A DNA stretch of 60,787 nucleotides, taken from the NCBI RefSeq assembly GCF_001279775.1, contig NZ_LGDG01000250.1, positions 1 through 60,787 of the forward strand. The letters run 5' to 3'. Source of the DNA: Streptomyces sp. MMG1533. GTDB taxonomy: Bacteria > Actinomycetota > Actinomycetes > Streptomycetales > Streptomycetaceae. The position numbers and the translations under genes are program-made. Shown here piece by piece: positions 17,029 to 25,677 of the stretch. Each line of letters starts with the position of its first letter. Position 1 is the first letter of the stretch. The notes below the pieces were generated by a model, which saw only the letters and a program-made list of their open reading frames with translations, was not told the origin of the DNA and searched no databases.

Positions 17029-18585
17029 CTACTGCTTGTCGCACTGCGAGACGACCTTCTGCTCCTGGTCGGAGAGGCTGGGGCCGGGGGTGGGCGTGGG
17101 CGCAGTCGGGGACGGGGAGGTCGACGTCGATGGATTCGGCGTCGGCGAGGCCTTGGACGACAGAGAGGCGGGTGTGGTTCCCGTGGTGCCGCCGGCCTCG
17201 CCCTCACCGGTCTTGGCGTTGTTCTCGGCCTCGGCCTCCTCGCGCGCGGCTTCCTTCTCGCACGCGGATGCCTGGACCGCCAGGGCGTCGATCTTCGTCT
17301 GGGCGTCCTTGAGCCCGCCCTCGGTGATCGTCGCCTTGACCTGCTTCTGCATGTACGTGGGCAGGTACTTGAGTTCGATCTCGGGGTGGTCCTTGTGCAC
17401 CTTGGACAGCGAGACCCAGGCGAGGTCCTGGCTGATGCCGCGGTACAGGGCGACGTGTTCGCCGTTGGCGCCGACGTAGTACTGCGTCTGCGTCCAGCGC
17501 CAGCCGCCGTACAGGCCGCCGCCGACGACGGCCAGCGCGAGCGCGATGTAGAAGGATCTCTTGAGCCACTTGCGGCCCTTGCGGGGCTTGACGAAGTCGT
17601 CGTCGCCGTAGTCGCCGAAGCCGGACGTGGAGATGTATCCGGTGGTGTCGCCGGAGCCGGGCGGGCCGAACTCGCCGCCCCCGCCCTGTCCGGGCACCTG
17701 GCGGCCGAGCCCGGAGGCGCGGCCCGCGGGGGTCTGCATGATGCCGTTGTCGTGCAGCTGGAGCTGGTTCTCGGCGACCGCGCCGACCACGACGGGGGTG
17801 TCGGACAGCTGCCCGGCGAGGGTGTCCCCGGTGTCGAGGTCGAGGACGTCGGCGACGATGACCGTGATGTTGTCGGGGCCGCCGCCGCGCAGCGCGAGCT
17901 GGATCAGATCCTGGACGGTCTCCTGGGGGCCCTGGTAGCTGGCGAGGGTGTCCTCGAGGGTCTGGTGGGACACGACCCCGGACAGGCCGTCGGAGCAGAT
18001 CAAGTAGCGGTCGCCGGCGCGGACTTCACGGATGGAGAGGTCGGGCTCGACATGCTCGCCGCTGCCCAGCGCGCGCATCAGCAGGGAGCGCTGCGGGTGG
18101 GTGGTGGCCTCTTCCTCGGTGATACGGCCCTCGTCGACCAGGCGCTGCACCCACGTGTGGTCCTGCGTGATCTGCGTGAGGACGCCGTCGCGCAGCAGGT
18201 AGGCGCGCGAGTCGCCGACGTGTACGAGGCCGAGGCGCTGGCCGGTCCACAGGAGGGCGGTGAGCGTGGTGCCCATGCCCTCCAGCTGCGGGTCCTCCTC
18301 GACCATCGCGCGCAGCTGGTCGTTGGCGCGCTGAACGGCGGTGCCGAGGGAGGTGAGGATGTCGGAGCCGGGCACGTCGTCGTCGAGGGCGACGATCGTG
18401 GAGATGGCCTCGGAGGAGGCGACCTCACCGGCTGCGGCGCCGCCCATGCCGTCGGCGATGGCGAGCAGGCGTGGACCGGCGTATCCGGAGTCCTCGTTGC
18501 CCTCCCGGATCATGCCCTTGTGCGATCCGGCGGCGAAGCGCAGTGACAGACTCATGCGCACCTCGCCCGTCGGCTCCGGGTACAT
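17029..18585 (-). CDS. pstP: PP2C-family Ser/Thr protein phosphatase PstP
   Basis: This 518-residue membrane phosphatase reverses PknB-type phosphorylation. The PP2C domain (about 12-245) has the metal ligands in REGNEDSGY, ADGMGG, ICSDGLSGVV and GGPDNITVIV, plus GDSRAYLLRDG. A linker follows, then a transmembrane helix (SFYIALALAVVGGGLYGGW, about 345) and a 150-residue extracellular part that ends in a Ser/Thr/Pro tail. Three starts are possible in frame: GTG 18591/18600 behind GGAGG, ATG 18585 and ATG 18555 (MSLSLRF, with GAGG). 18585 is a compromise. It lies between fhaB and rodA in the conserved cluster. Confidence 0.93.
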   Translation of the reverse strand: MYPEPTGEVRMSLSLRFAAGSHKGMIREGNEDSGYAGPRLLAIADGMGGAAAGEVASSEAISTIVALDDDVPGSDILTSLGTAVQRANDQLRAMVEEDPQLEGMGTTLTALLWTGQRLGLVHVGDSRAYLLRDGVLTQITQDHTWVQRLVDEGRITEEEATTHPQRSLLMRALGSGEHVEPDLSIREVRAGDRYLICSDGLSGVVSHQTLEDTLASYQGPQETVQDLIQLALRGGGPDNITVIVADVLDLDTGDTLAGQLSDTPVVVGAVAENQLQLHDNGIMQTPAGRASGLGRQVPGQGGGGEFGPPGSGDTTGYISTSGFGDYGDDDFVKPRKGRKWLKRSFYIALALAVVGGGLYGGWRWTQTQYYVGANGEHVALYRGISQDLAWVSLSKVHKDHPEIELKYLPTYMQKQVKATITEGGLKDAQTKIDALAVQASACEKEAAREEAEAENNAKTGEGEAGGTTGTTPASLSSKASPTPNPSTSTSPSPTAPTPTPGPSLSDQEQKVVSQCDKQ

Positions 18586-18683
18586 CCGCACGGTGCCCAC
18601 CCTCCGGTCGGGAGCGCGCCGGGGCCCGGGGTGCCGGGCGCCGCTGCGTGCTCGCTCCGCTCGCGCTCATTCATGACGTGGCA

Positions 18684-19202
18684 CTACTTCCGCAGCTCGA
18701 TGACGGTCTTGCCGATGCGGAGGGGCGCGCCCGGCGCAATCGGTGTGGGGGTCGTCAGCCGCGATCGGTCGAGGTACGTGCCGTTGGTGGAGCCCAGGTC
18801 CTCGACGATCCACTGGCCGTCTCGGTCCGGGTAGATCCTGGCATGGCGGCTGGAGGCGTAGTCGTCGTCCAGCACGATGGTGCTGTCGTGCGCCCGGCCC
18901 AGGGTGATGGTCTGCCCCTGGAGGGCGACGGTGGTGCCGGTGAGTGTGCCCTCGGTCACCACCAGCTTGGTGGGTGCGTTACGACGCTGGCGGCCGCCGG
19001 CGGCCTGCTGGCGCTGTTGCGGAGGCGCGGCCGCCTGGCGGGCGGCGGCCTGCTGCTGCCGTCCGCTCTCCCGGCGCGAACCGCGCTGGGTGACACGCGT
19101 ACCGAACAGGTCGCTGCGGATGACCTGCACGGCCACGATCACGAACAGCCACAGTACGGCCAGGAAACCCAGCCGCATGACCGTGAGGGTCAGCTCTGAC
19201 AT
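18684..19202 (-). CDS. fhaB: FHA-domain protein FhaB (FipA-like)
   Basis: This 172-residue protein has an N-terminal membrane helix (8-28, VMRLGFLAVLWLFVIVAVQV), an Arg/Gln/Ala-rich linker with QQQ and PPQQRQQ runs, and a C-terminal FHA domain. The domain carries LGRAHDSTIVL, SSRHARIYP and EDLGSTNGTYLD. FHA domains bind phosphothreonine on kinase substrates; the mycobacterial counterpart links PknB to division proteins. The ATG at 19202 follows the fhaA stop by 10 bases. The upstream in-frame extension overlaps fhaA and is not needed. Confidence 0.94.
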   Translation of the reverse strand: MSELTLTVMRLGFLAVLWLFVIVAVQVIRSDLFGTRVTQRGSRRESGRQQQAAARQAAAPPQQRQQAAGGRQRRNAPTKLVVTEGTLTGTTVALQGQTITLGRAHDSTIVLDDDYASSRHARIYPDRDGQWIVEDLGSTNGTYLDRSRLTTPTPIAPGAPLRIGKTVIELRK

Positions 19203-19212
19203 TGCCCCCGCT

Positions 19213-20094
19213 TCACCCTTCGGCTTGCCGGTAAATGATGGTGGTACTGCCCACGACGATCCGCGAGCCGTCGCGGAGCGTAGCGCGGGTGGTGTGCTGC
19301 CCGTCCACCACGATGCCGTTGGTGGACCCGAGATCCTGGATCGTCGAGGGCGTTCCGGTCCGGATCTCACAGTGCCGGCGCGAGACGCCGGGGTCGTCGA
19401 TCCGCACGTCGGCCTCGGTGCTGCGGCCCAGCACGAGCGTCGCGCGGGAGATCTGATGGCGGTTGCCGTTGATCTCGATCCAGTGGCGCATGCGACCGCC
19501 GGCCGCGGTGGCGGGTGCGGCGGCCGGGGGCCGCTGTCCGCCCGCGGGCTGCGGGTAGCCGTAACCGCCGTAACCGCCGCCGCGGCCGCCGGGAGGCGGC
19601 GCGGCAGGCATGGGCGGGGCGCCCGTGGGCGCGGCGGCGGGCGGGTAGCCGTATCCGCCGAGGGCCGGCCGGCCTGGGGCCGGAGCCGCCGGGGCGCCGC
19701 CGGGAGCTTGCTGGTTGGTGGAGGAGGCGAGCGTACGGCTGCGCACCCGGTACAGGCCGGTGTCGAGGTCGTCCGCCTTCTCCAGGTGGACCTTGATGGG
19801 GCCCATGAAGCTGTAGCGCTGCTGCTTGGCGTAGTCGCGCACCATGCCGGCGAGCTCGTCGCCGAGCTGGCCGGAGTAGGGGCTGAGCCGCTCGAAGTCC
19901 GGCGTGCTCAGCTCCACGATGAAGTCGTTGGGTACGACCGTCCGGTCGCGGTTCCAGATGGTCGCGTTGTTGTCGCACTCGCGCTGGAGTGCTCCCGCGA
20001 TCTCCACGGGCTGTACCTCGGACTTGAACACCTTGGCGAAGGTGCCGTTGACCAGACCTTCGAGACGCTGCTCGAACTTCTTCAGGACTCCCAT
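19213..20094 (-). CDS. fhaA: FHA-domain protein FhaA with N-terminal DUF3662 domain
   Basis: This 293-residue cytosolic protein has a DUF3662 domain (1-125: MGVLKKFEQRLEGLVNGTFA, EVQPVEIAGALQRE, VVPNDFIVELS). A Gly/Pro/Tyr-rich linker follows (130-200, with repeated GYGYP). The C-terminal FHA domain has LGRSTEADVRI, VSRRHCEI and DLGSTNGIVVD. In mycobacteria the orthologue binds the phosphorylated pseudokinase MviN and PknB to regulate cell-wall synthesis. It is first in the minus-strand cluster, so the promoter for the cluster probably lies in 20095-20584. Confidence 0.95.
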   Translation of the reverse strand: MGVLKKFEQRLEGLVNGTFAKVFKSEVQPVEIAGALQRECDNNATIWNRDRTVVPNDFIVELSTPDFERLSPYSGQLGDELAGMVRDYAKQQRYSFMGPIKVHLEKADDLDTGLYRVRSRTLASSTNQQAPGGAPAAPAPGRPALGGYGYPPAAAPTGAPPMPAAPPPGGRGGGYGGYGYPQPAGGQRPPAAAPATAAGGRMRHWIEINGNRHQISRATLVLGRSTEADVRIDDPGVSRRHCEIRTGTPSTIQDLGSTNGIVVDGQHTTRATLRDGSRIVVGSTTIIYRQAEG

Positions 20095-20584
20095 GGGGCA
20101 CCTCCTCCGATGCTGCTGCCGTCCTGCGCCCCGCTGAGCGGGCGCTGCCTTGCCTCGTGCTGCTGGTACTGCTTACTGATCGTATCCACGCGCCGTCGAA
20201 TCGGCTGGTTCCCCTTGTCGGCCCGGTCGACGGGTGTCGACGCCTCCGAAGTTCCCTCCGGAGCTCTCCTTCGAACTCTTCTCGGACATAGTCCTGCCAA
20301 GGATCGTAGAGGCGGCCGTAGACCAGTGTCCCGCACCGGGCTGTGGACCTGGACCGGCTCCTGCGGAGACGACCGGGACCGGTACGAGGTTGATACGTGA
20401 ACCGGTCGGCGTTGATACGTAGTCGGCGGAAATCGGGGGCGGGGTGGCGGGCGGACGCAGAGTGTGCTGGTGGGCGGCTGCCCGGCCATAAGGGATGTGA
20501 ACCCACCCCGTCCAGCGTGCTAATGTTCTGCGTGTCGGAAGGCGCCAGGCCCCAAGGGGAACGGAGCCCGAGGACACACCCAAT
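20095..20584. promoter_or_regulatory. Intergenic region upstream of fhaA and tRNA-Leu
   Basis: 490 bp with no supported gene. It holds GGAGGTGCCCC just before fhaA (minus), two direct copies of GTTGATACGT (about 20388 and 20412), and TAATGT at 20521-20526 as a likely -10 for tRNA-Leu. A minus-strand 38-residue frame (20173-20289, MSEKSSKESSGGNFGGVD...) is open but has no family or ribosome site that convinces. Confidence 0.4.
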
Positions 20585-20668
20585 GCGCGGGTGGCGGAAT
20601 AGGCAGACGCGCTGGATTCAGGTTCCAGTGCCCGCAAGGGCGTGGGGGTTCAACTCCCCCCTCGCGCA
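20585..20668 (+). tRNA. tRNA-Leu (anticodon CAG)
   Basis: The 84-nt class II tRNA has a long variable arm. The acceptor GCGCGGG pairs with CTCGCGC, followed by A73. The anticodon stem CTGGA/TCCAG carries loop TTCAGGT, so the anticodon is CAG. The variable arm TGCCCGCAAGGGCG forms its own stem. The T-arm is GTGGGGGTTCAACTCCCCC. No CCA is encoded. Confidence 0.97.
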
Positions 20669-20685
20669 CAGCGAAGAACCGACGG

Positions 20686-20728
20686 AACGGGTCTTCACCA
20701 GTGACGAAAGTCACGGTGAGGGCCCGTT
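20686..20728 (+). terminator. Terminator after tRNA-Leu
   Basis: AACGGG (20686-20691) pairs with CCCGTT (20723-20728). The inner GTGAC-gaaa-GTCAC hairpin (20701-20714) is extended by CACC/GGTG. A TTTCTCGTTG run follows. Confidence 0.65.
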
Positions 20729-20819
20729 TCTCGTTGTGGTGGCAGGGGCCCGGCGGTGAGGTATCTCACGGTCGGGGCCTGCCGTTCTGCCGTTCTGTGG
20801 TTCTGCGTGACGGGTCTAT

Positions 20820-20866
20820 GTGACGCAGCCGTCCGTATCGGTGGTTCTACGTGACGCAGCCGTCCG
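20820..20866. repeat. Tandem duplication of the TetR gene 3' end
   Basis: GTGACGCAGCCGTCCG occurs at 20820-20835 and again at 20851-20866, a period of 31 bases. The second copy encodes the DGCVT-stop end of the TetR protein. The first repeats that end, including its stop, in the downstream gap. Confidence 0.8.
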
Positions 20867-21476
20867 CGCGCAGGTGCCGCAGGGCGGCTTCCGCCTCGGG
20901 GCGGGTCCTTCCGGCGGCCAGCAGCACCGCCGTGGCGGCGGCCGGGGCGGATCCCTCCCACATCTCGTCGTCCATCGACTCGAGCATCGACACGACGACC
21001 GACTCCAGTACGTGGGCCAGCACCGGCGCGGGCAGGTGGTCGGCGAACACTCCGTCCCGCTGCCCCTGCGCGAGCAGTTCACCGGCCAGATCCCGTACGG
21101 GGGTCAGCGCGCCGCGGATGTCGCCGTCCAGGTCGCGGCGGCCGAGCGCGATCAGCATGCGGAAGCGGTCGCCGATGCCCCAGACGGCCATGATGTAGCG
21201 GGCCAGGGCCAGGTCGGGGGGCTCGGCAGGGCTGTGCTCGTCGACGAAGGCCTGCCGGAGCGACTCCACGGCGTCGTCGGCGAGGGCGGTGACGAGGTCC
21301 TCCCGGCTGGCGAAGTGGCCGTAGAGGGTGCGGCGGGCGACCCCGGCAGCGCGGGCGATGTCGTCGATGGTGGTCTCGGGATCCGCGCTCAGCGTCTCGC
21401 GCGCCGTGTCCAGAATGCGCCGCCGGTTCGCCTGCGCGTGCCGCCGACGGGGTGCCGCCTTCGCACTCTCGGTCAT
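20847..21476 (-). CDS. TetR/AcrR family transcriptional regulator
   Basis: This 209-residue repressor has an N-terminal helix-turn-helix (about 10-58): RRRILDTARETLSADPETTI, DDIARAAGVARRTLYGHFAS. The C-terminal ligand domain is helical and includes DDAVESLRQAFVDEH and HVLESVVVSMLESMDDEMWE. ATG 21476 is chosen because the helix-turn-helix then begins at the usual distance. The target is unknown. The neighbouring azoR has its own HxlR regulator, so autoregulation or a distant target is more likely. Confidence 0.9.
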   Translation of the reverse strand: MTESAKAAPRRRHAQANRRRILDTARETLSADPETTIDDIARAAGVARRTLYGHFASREDLVTALADDAVESLRQAFVDEHSPAEPPDLALARYIMAVWGIGDRFRMLIALGRRDLDGDIRGALTPVRDLAGELLAQGQRDGVFADHLPAPVLAHVLESVVVSMLESMDDEMWEGSAPAAATAVLLAAGRTRPEAEAALRHLRADGCVT

Positions 21477-21763
21477 CGCCTGCCCCTCGTGTTGCTCTGG
21501 CGAAGACTCGCACAATGGGCGGGACCTGCGGCAGGAGAGGGCCTGAGGGCGGGCGGTGAGTTTGGGTGGCCGGTTTGCTCGGCGCGCTCGGCGCGCTCGG
21601 AGACCGGGTGGGGGTGGGGGTGGGGTGGTCTGTGGGGCCGGTGGCCGGGCGCGGTTGATGCGGCACTCGCCTTCCCCGTACGGCTTCGGTGTCGCTGGTG
21701 TCGGCGTCGTGGTGCCGGTTTCGCGGTGTCGGGGAAGCGGCGTGGGTTCGCCGGGGTGGATTC
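21477..21763. other. Gene-free G/T-rich gap
   Basis: About 290 bp between the TetR start and the azoR terminator. It is unusually G-rich on the plus strand, with GGGTGGGGGTGGGGGTGGGG at about 21606-21626, a two-copy 14-bp repeat TTCGCCGGGGTGGA at 21747 and 21761, and a GCTCGGCGCGCTCGG repeat near 21580. No coding sequence is supported. The TetR promoter should lie here. Confidence 0.5.
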
Positions 21764-21799
21764 GCCGGGGTGGGGGCGGACGCCTGCCCCCACCCCGGC
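21764..21799 (-). terminator. Terminator after azoR
   Basis: GCCGGGGTGGGGGC (21764-21777) pairs perfectly with GCCCCCACCCCGGC (21786-21799) around an 8-base loop, 9 bases past the azoR stop. Confidence 0.88.
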
Positions 21800-21807
21800 C
21801 GACAGGC

Positions 21808-22461
21808 TTACGCCGCGACGCGCTCGGCCACTTCCTTGGCCTTGGCGGCCGCGTCCTGGAGGGCGCGCTCGCGGGAGGCCTCGAAGAGCGGGACCAGCTC
21901 GGCCATCGCCGGGTTCTGCGGGGCCATCGTGAGCTCCGGGACGATGAAGTGGAGGTCCACGGCGAGGGTGTCGGCGAAGATCGCCTTCAGGTAGGTCTGC
22001 ACGTACTCGTAGCCTTCGCGCGGGGTGCCCGGCGCGTAGGAGCCGCCGCGGCTGGCGACGACGGTGACCGGGGTGCCCTTGACCTTCGATTCCTCGGTCA
22101 TGGCGGTCCGGCCTATGAGGACCACGTTGTCCAGCCAGGCCTTGAGGGTCGACGGGATCGAGAAGTTGTACATCGGGGCGCCGATCAGCACCGCGTCAGC
22201 CTGCTCCAGCTCCTCGATCAGCTGCACGCGCGCGGAGAAGGCTGCCTCCTGCTCCGGGGTGTGCGTGGCGGGATCGGCGAAGCCGGCGGTGTGGGCGTCG
22301 GCGGTGATGTGCGGGACGGGGTTCGCGGCGAGGTCGCGGTAGATCACCGTGCCCTCGGGATGCTGCTCCTCCCAGGACTTGCGGAAGGCGTCCGTGACCG
22401 CGCGTGATGCGGAGGCGTCGGCGGAGAAGACGGAGGAGTCGATGTGCAGGAGCGTGGCCAT
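21808..22461 (-). CDS. azoR: FMN-dependent NADH azoreductase
   Basis: This 217-residue flavodoxin-fold enzyme reduces azo bonds and quinones with NADH. It starts MATLLHIDSSVFSADASASR, with the FMN phosphate loop SSxxxxxSxS. APMYNFSIPSTLKAWLDNV is the family signature and VASRGGSYAPGTPREGYEY binds the flavin ring. The ATG at 22461 is preceded by GGAGAA. A longer frame to 22554 has no family match. It is divergent from an HxlR repressor across a 143-bp gap with an inverted repeat, the common arrangement for redox- or electrophile-induced azoreductases. Confidence 0.94.
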   Translation of the reverse strand: MATLLHIDSSVFSADASASRAVTDAFRKSWEEQHPEGTVIYRDLAANPVPHITADAHTAGFADPATHTPEQEAAFSARVQLIEELEQADAVLIGAPMYNFSIPSTLKAWLDNVVLIGRTAMTEESKVKGTPVTVVASRGGSYAPGTPREGYEYVQTYLKAIFADTLAVDLHFIVPELTMAPQNPAMAELVPLFEASRERALQDAAAKAKEVAERVAA

Positions 22462-22554
22462 GGGTTCTCCAGGGGAGCGGTGGACGTACTCGACGTACTC
22501 GTGACGGATGCTCGTGACCCGCACTCGTAATTCGTACTCGACTATGGATAACAC

Positions 22555-22598
22555 AGGTACTTACTTTTTTTCATCCACGTTGGGAAAGGTAGTAACCT
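22555..22598. promoter_or_regulatory. Candidate HxlR operator between azoR and its regulator
   Basis: AGGTACTTAC (22555-22564) faces GTAGTAACCT (22589-22598) as an imperfect inverted repeat, with a T-run between. Paired GTAC/GTAA half-sites in a divergent gap are typical of HxlR/HypR-type operators. The second half-site lies 6 bases before the hxlR ATG, so autorepression is likely. Confidence 0.55.
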
Positions 22599-22604
22599 GA
22601 GGGC

Positions 22605-22967
22605 ATGGCGGTCGAGCAGAGTCACGACACGGCGGCGTGCAAGCGGGTCGACGAGGGCATCACGCGTGTCTTCCAGCTGCTCGGAAAGCGCTGGACCGGC
22701 CCGATCGTGTCCGTCCTCGTCAACGGACCCGCGTACTTCGTCGACCTGCGCAGGGCGGTCCCCGGCATCAGCGAACGCATGCTCTCCGACCGCCTCACCG
22801 AGCTGGGTGCCGCACATCTCGTAGTGCGCGAGGTCGACGAGGGGCCGCCGCTGCGGGTGTCGTACCGGCTGACGGAGGCGGGGGCCGCGCTGGCGCCGGC
22901 GCTGCGGCTGCTCGGGGAGTGGGCGAAGGAGCATCTGCCGGAGTCGGAGCGGCCGACCGGGTGCTGA
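22605..22967 (+). CDS. HxlR family winged helix-turn-helix regulator
   Basis: This 120-residue regulator has the family order: N-terminal cysteine (TAACKRVDE), helix ITRVFQLLGKRWTGPIVSVL, then the winged helix FVDLRRAVPGISERMLSDRL and TELGAAHLVVREV, and the wing VSYRLTEAGAALAPAL. The Cys near residue 12 is the position used for electrophile or disulfide sensing in HypR/QorR-like members. It is divergent from azoR and most likely represses both. The ATG at 22605 follows ACCTGAGGGC. Confidence 0.92.
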   Translation: MAVEQSHDTAACKRVDEGITRVFQLLGKRWTGPIVSVLVNGPAYFVDLRRAVPGISERMLSDRLTELGAAHLVVREVDEGPPLRVSYRLTEAGAALAPALRLLGEWAKEHLPESERPTGC

Positions 22968-23161
22968 CGGTGTGCGGCCGGTGCGCTGCGTGTGCGCTTT
23001 CTGTGTGCTGCCTGTGCACTGCCTCCGTCCTGCTTGCGTGCTGAGGGCTGTCGGCGTTTTCCACAGTTGTGGAGTTGTCCACAGGGTCTGACGCGTTTCG
23101 GCCACCGGCTGTACGGTCGGCACGAGTTGATGTTCGTGCGTGCGCGGGGGAGGCGGTCGAC
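22968..23161. promoter_or_regulatory. Gap with DnaA-box-like sites upstream of the DUF2252 gene
   Basis: TTTTCCACA (23057-23065) and the perfect DnaA 9-mer TTGTCCACA (23075-23083) lie 18 bases apart, with CCACAGTTGTGG forming a short hairpin at the first. The first 80 bases are Cys/Val-coding-like repeats of TGTGC without a supported gene. Confidence 0.55.
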
Positions 23162-24622
23162 ATGACCGAGGTCGGTGCGGAGACGGTTGATGGGGACGCG
23201 GTCCCCGTTCGGCAGGCGGCGGCTGGTGCCGAGAGCACCCGCCGGCTCCCCCTGGTCCGCGGCTTCGCCGTCGGGCCCGCCCAGGGCACGCCCAAGGAGG
23301 AGGGCAAGGCGCTGCGGCGAAGCGTTCCGCGCAGTGCGCACGCCGACCTCGACCTGGACGGCGGACGGCCCGACGCGGTGAGCGCGGTCGAGGAGTCCAG
23401 CAGGGGCCGTATCCCCGGGCTCACGCCGATACGGGTCGGCAGGATGGCGGCCACGCCCTTCGCCTTCCTGCGCGGCTCGGCCGGCCTCATGGCGTACGAC
23501 CTGGCACGCACCCCCATGACGAGGATCCGCGCCCAGATCTGCGGCGACGCCCACGCCGCCAACTTCGGGCTGTACGGCGACGCGCGCGGTGGCCTGGTCA
23601 TCGATCTGAACGACTTCGACGAGACGGTGAACGGCCCCTGGGAGTGGGACCTCAAGCGGCTTGCCGCCTCCCTCGTGCTCGCCGCCCGTGAGGCGGGCGC
23701 CGACGAGGACACCTGCCGCAAGGCGGCGTACGACGCGACGGGTGCCTACCGTCGCACCATGCGGCTGCTGGCCAAGCTCCCGGTCCTGGACGCGTGGAAC
23801 GCCATCGCGGATGAGGAGCTGGTCTCCCACACCGACGCCCACGACCTGCTCGGCACCCTGGAGCGGGTCTCCGAGAAGGCGCGGGCCAACACCAGCGGGC
23901 GCTTCGCCGCGAAGTCGACGGAGCCGACCGAGGACGGCGGGCGCCGCTTCGTGGACGCCCCGCCGGTGCTGCGGCGCGTGCCGGACGCGGAGGCCGCTGC
24001 GGTGGCGGTGTCCCTGGAGGAGTACCTGACCTCGCTCTCCGAGGACCGCCTCCCCCTGTTGGCCCGCCACGCGGTGCACGACGTCGCGTTCCGCGTCGTC
24101 GGCACGGGCAGCGTCGGCACCCGGTCGTACGTCGTCCTGCTCCTCGACCACCGGGGCGAACCGCTCGTCCTCCAGGTCAAGGAGGCCCGCACCTCCGTGT
24201 TGGTGCCGCATCTGGTGAGCGCCGGGTTCGAGGTGCCGAAGGCCGAACACGAGGGTCGGCGGGTGGTCATGGGGCAGAAGCGCATGCAGGTGGTCAGTGA
24301 CATCCTGCTGGGCTGGACCTCGGTCGCCGGACTGCCGTTCCAGGTACGGCAGTTCCGCAACCGCAAGGGCAGCGTCGACCCCGCCGCCCTCGCCGCCGAC
24401 CAGCTGGACGACTACGGCCGGATGACCGGCGCCCTCCTGGCCCGCGCCCACGCCCACAGCGCCGACCCGCGCCTGATCGCCGGCTACTGCGGCAAGAACG
24501 AGGAACTGGACGAGGCGATCACCGCGTTCGCCGTCGCCTACGCCGACCGCACGGAGGCGGACCACGCGCAGCTGGTGGCGGCGGTGCGGTCCGGGCGGAT
24601 CGCGGCGGAGGTCGGGGTGTGA
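23162..24622 (+). CDS. DUF2252 family protein
   Basis: This 486-residue protein has the DUF2252 hallmarks: PFAFLRGSAGLMAYDL, ICGDAHAANFGLYGDARG, DLNDFDETVNGPWEWDLKRL and a C-terminal ARAHAHSADPRLIAGYCG. The GDxHxxNF and DFD motifs resemble the catalytic loop and metal site of APH/HipA-like kinases. A phosphotransferase activity is therefore plausible, but it is inference, and the substrate is unknown. ATG 23162 is chosen over upstream frame codons because MTEVGAETVDG lies behind GGGGGAGGCGG. It stands alone in its orientation block with no clear operon partner. Confidence 0.85.
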   Translation: MTEVGAETVDGDAVPVRQAAAGAESTRRLPLVRGFAVGPAQGTPKEEGKALRRSVPRSAHADLDLDGGRPDAVSAVEESSRGRIPGLTPIRVGRMAATPFAFLRGSAGLMAYDLARTPMTRIRAQICGDAHAANFGLYGDARGGLVIDLNDFDETVNGPWEWDLKRLAASLVLAAREAGADEDTCRKAAYDATGAYRRTMRLLAKLPVLDAWNAIADEELVSHTDAHDLLGTLERVSEKARANTSGRFAAKSTEPTEDGGRRFVDAPPVLRRVPDAEAAAVAVSLEEYLTSLSEDRLPLLARHAVHDVAFRVVGTGSVGTRSYVVLLLDHRGEPLVLQVKEARTSVLVPHLVSAGFEVPKAEHEGRRVVMGQKRMQVVSDILLGWTSVAGLPFQVRQFRNRKGSVDPAALAADQLDDYGRMTGALLARAHAHSADPRLIAGYCGKNEELDEAITAFAVAYADRTEADHAQLVAAVRSGRIAAEVGV

Positions 24623-24634
24623 GGAGGGCGTGCG

Positions 24635-24674
24635 CCGGGGACGTCCTGGCACGCGCTGGGCGCGGTGTCCCCGG
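24635..24674 (+). terminator. Weak hairpin after the DUF2252 gene
   Basis: CCGGGGAC (24635-24642) pairs with GTCCCCGG (24667-24674) across a 24-base GC-rich loop. It lies 13 bases after the stop. Confidence 0.4.
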
Positions 24675-24730
24675 GGCCCTGAAGACGGTGTGCCCGGAGG
24701 GCTCCTGTCGCCGTGGCCTACGCTGGTCGG

Positions 24731-25573
24731 GTGACGACCCCGGAAGCTGAGCAGGGTGGTGTCGCCGGTGAGGACCGGCCGACGCCGGACGCCGGTGTGC
24801 CCCGGCCCGAGGAGCGGCTGGAACGGGCCGTACGGGCCGCCGAGCAGGCGCTGATCGAGTACGAGATCGCGGTCGAGACCTTCCGTATCGAGGTCGAGAA
24901 CTTCTCTCGGCTGCACCACCAGAAGCTCGGCCCCATGTACACCCGCCTCGACGAGCTGGACGCCCAGATCGCTGAGGCCCGGGCCGCCCGCACCGGTGAC
25001 CCCGAGGACCTGCGCAAGGCGGACGAGGCGCGGGCCCGGGTCATGCCGATGCCCGGTGTCGAGGAGCTCTTCCACGGCTGGATGGACGGCGAGGGCCTGT
25101 TCCCGGAGGCCGAGGCGATGCTCACCGATCAGCCGGTACGGCCACCGCAGCGGGTGCGGCCCAGCGAGGAGGCCCGCAAGCGCTACCGCGAGCTGGCCCG
25201 CAAGGCTCACCCCGACCTCGCCCAGGACGACACCGAGCGGGGGCGTCGCGAGGAGTTCATCACCCGGGTCAACGCCGCCTACGCCCGTGGCGACGAGGCG
25301 CTTCTGCTCGAGCTGGCCGAGGAGTGGGCCGCCGGGCCGAAGCCCCCGGAGCAGGGGCCGACGCCCAGCGAGGAGCTCTACGCCCGCCTCGAATGGCTCG
25401 CCCAGCGCAAGGAACTGCTCACCGTGGTCGCGCGGGAACTGGAGGAGAGCGCGATCGGCTCGATGCTCCGGATGGCCCCGGAAGACCCGGACCGCCTTCT
25501 GGAAGAGGTCGCCGAGAAGCTCCTGGCCGACGTCGCCGCACGCGAGGCGGAGCTGGCGGAGCTGCTCGGGTAG
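24731..25573 (+). CDS. J-domain-containing protein
   Basis: This 280-residue protein has an N-terminal coiled-coil region (about 20-95; ERLERAVRAAEQALIEYEIA, LDELDAQIAEARAAR). A J domain follows near 140-185: SEEARKRYRELARKAHPDLA (with the essential HPD) and EEFITRVNAAYARGDEALLL. It should stimulate an Hsp70/DnaK ATPase. Start choice is open. GTG 24713 is six codons upstream. TACGCT (24719-24724) ends 6 bases before GTG 24731, a pattern seen in leaderless Streptomyces mRNAs, so 24731 is preferred. The substrate is unknown. Confidence 0.82.
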   Translation: MTTPEAEQGGVAGEDRPTPDAGVPRPEERLERAVRAAEQALIEYEIAVETFRIEVENFSRLHHQKLGPMYTRLDELDAQIAEARAARTGDPEDLRKADEARARVMPMPGVEELFHGWMDGEGLFPEAEAMLTDQPVRPPQRVRPSEEARKRYRELARKAHPDLAQDDTERGRREEFITRVNAAYARGDEALLLELAEEWAAGPKPPEQGPTPSEELYARLEWLAQRKELLTVVARELEESAIGSMLRMAPEDPDRLLEEVAEKLLADVAAREAELAELLG

Positions 25574-25677
25574 CGGCCCGGGGCGGTGTCAGGGCCCGGG
25601 GCGGGGCCTGAGGCTGTGGCCGTCGGCCCACCTGGGCCCCGTCCGCGTCGGTACCGGCGTCGGGTAGCGTCGGAGGC

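Noticed and set aside
20173..20289. 38-residue minus-strand frame upstream of fhaA
   Set aside because: No ribosome site, no recognised family and no hydrophobic or structured pattern.
22622..25210. An 862-codon minus-strand open frame
   Set aside because: It covers the HxlR, DUF2252 and J-domain genes on the other strand, each with recognised motifs.
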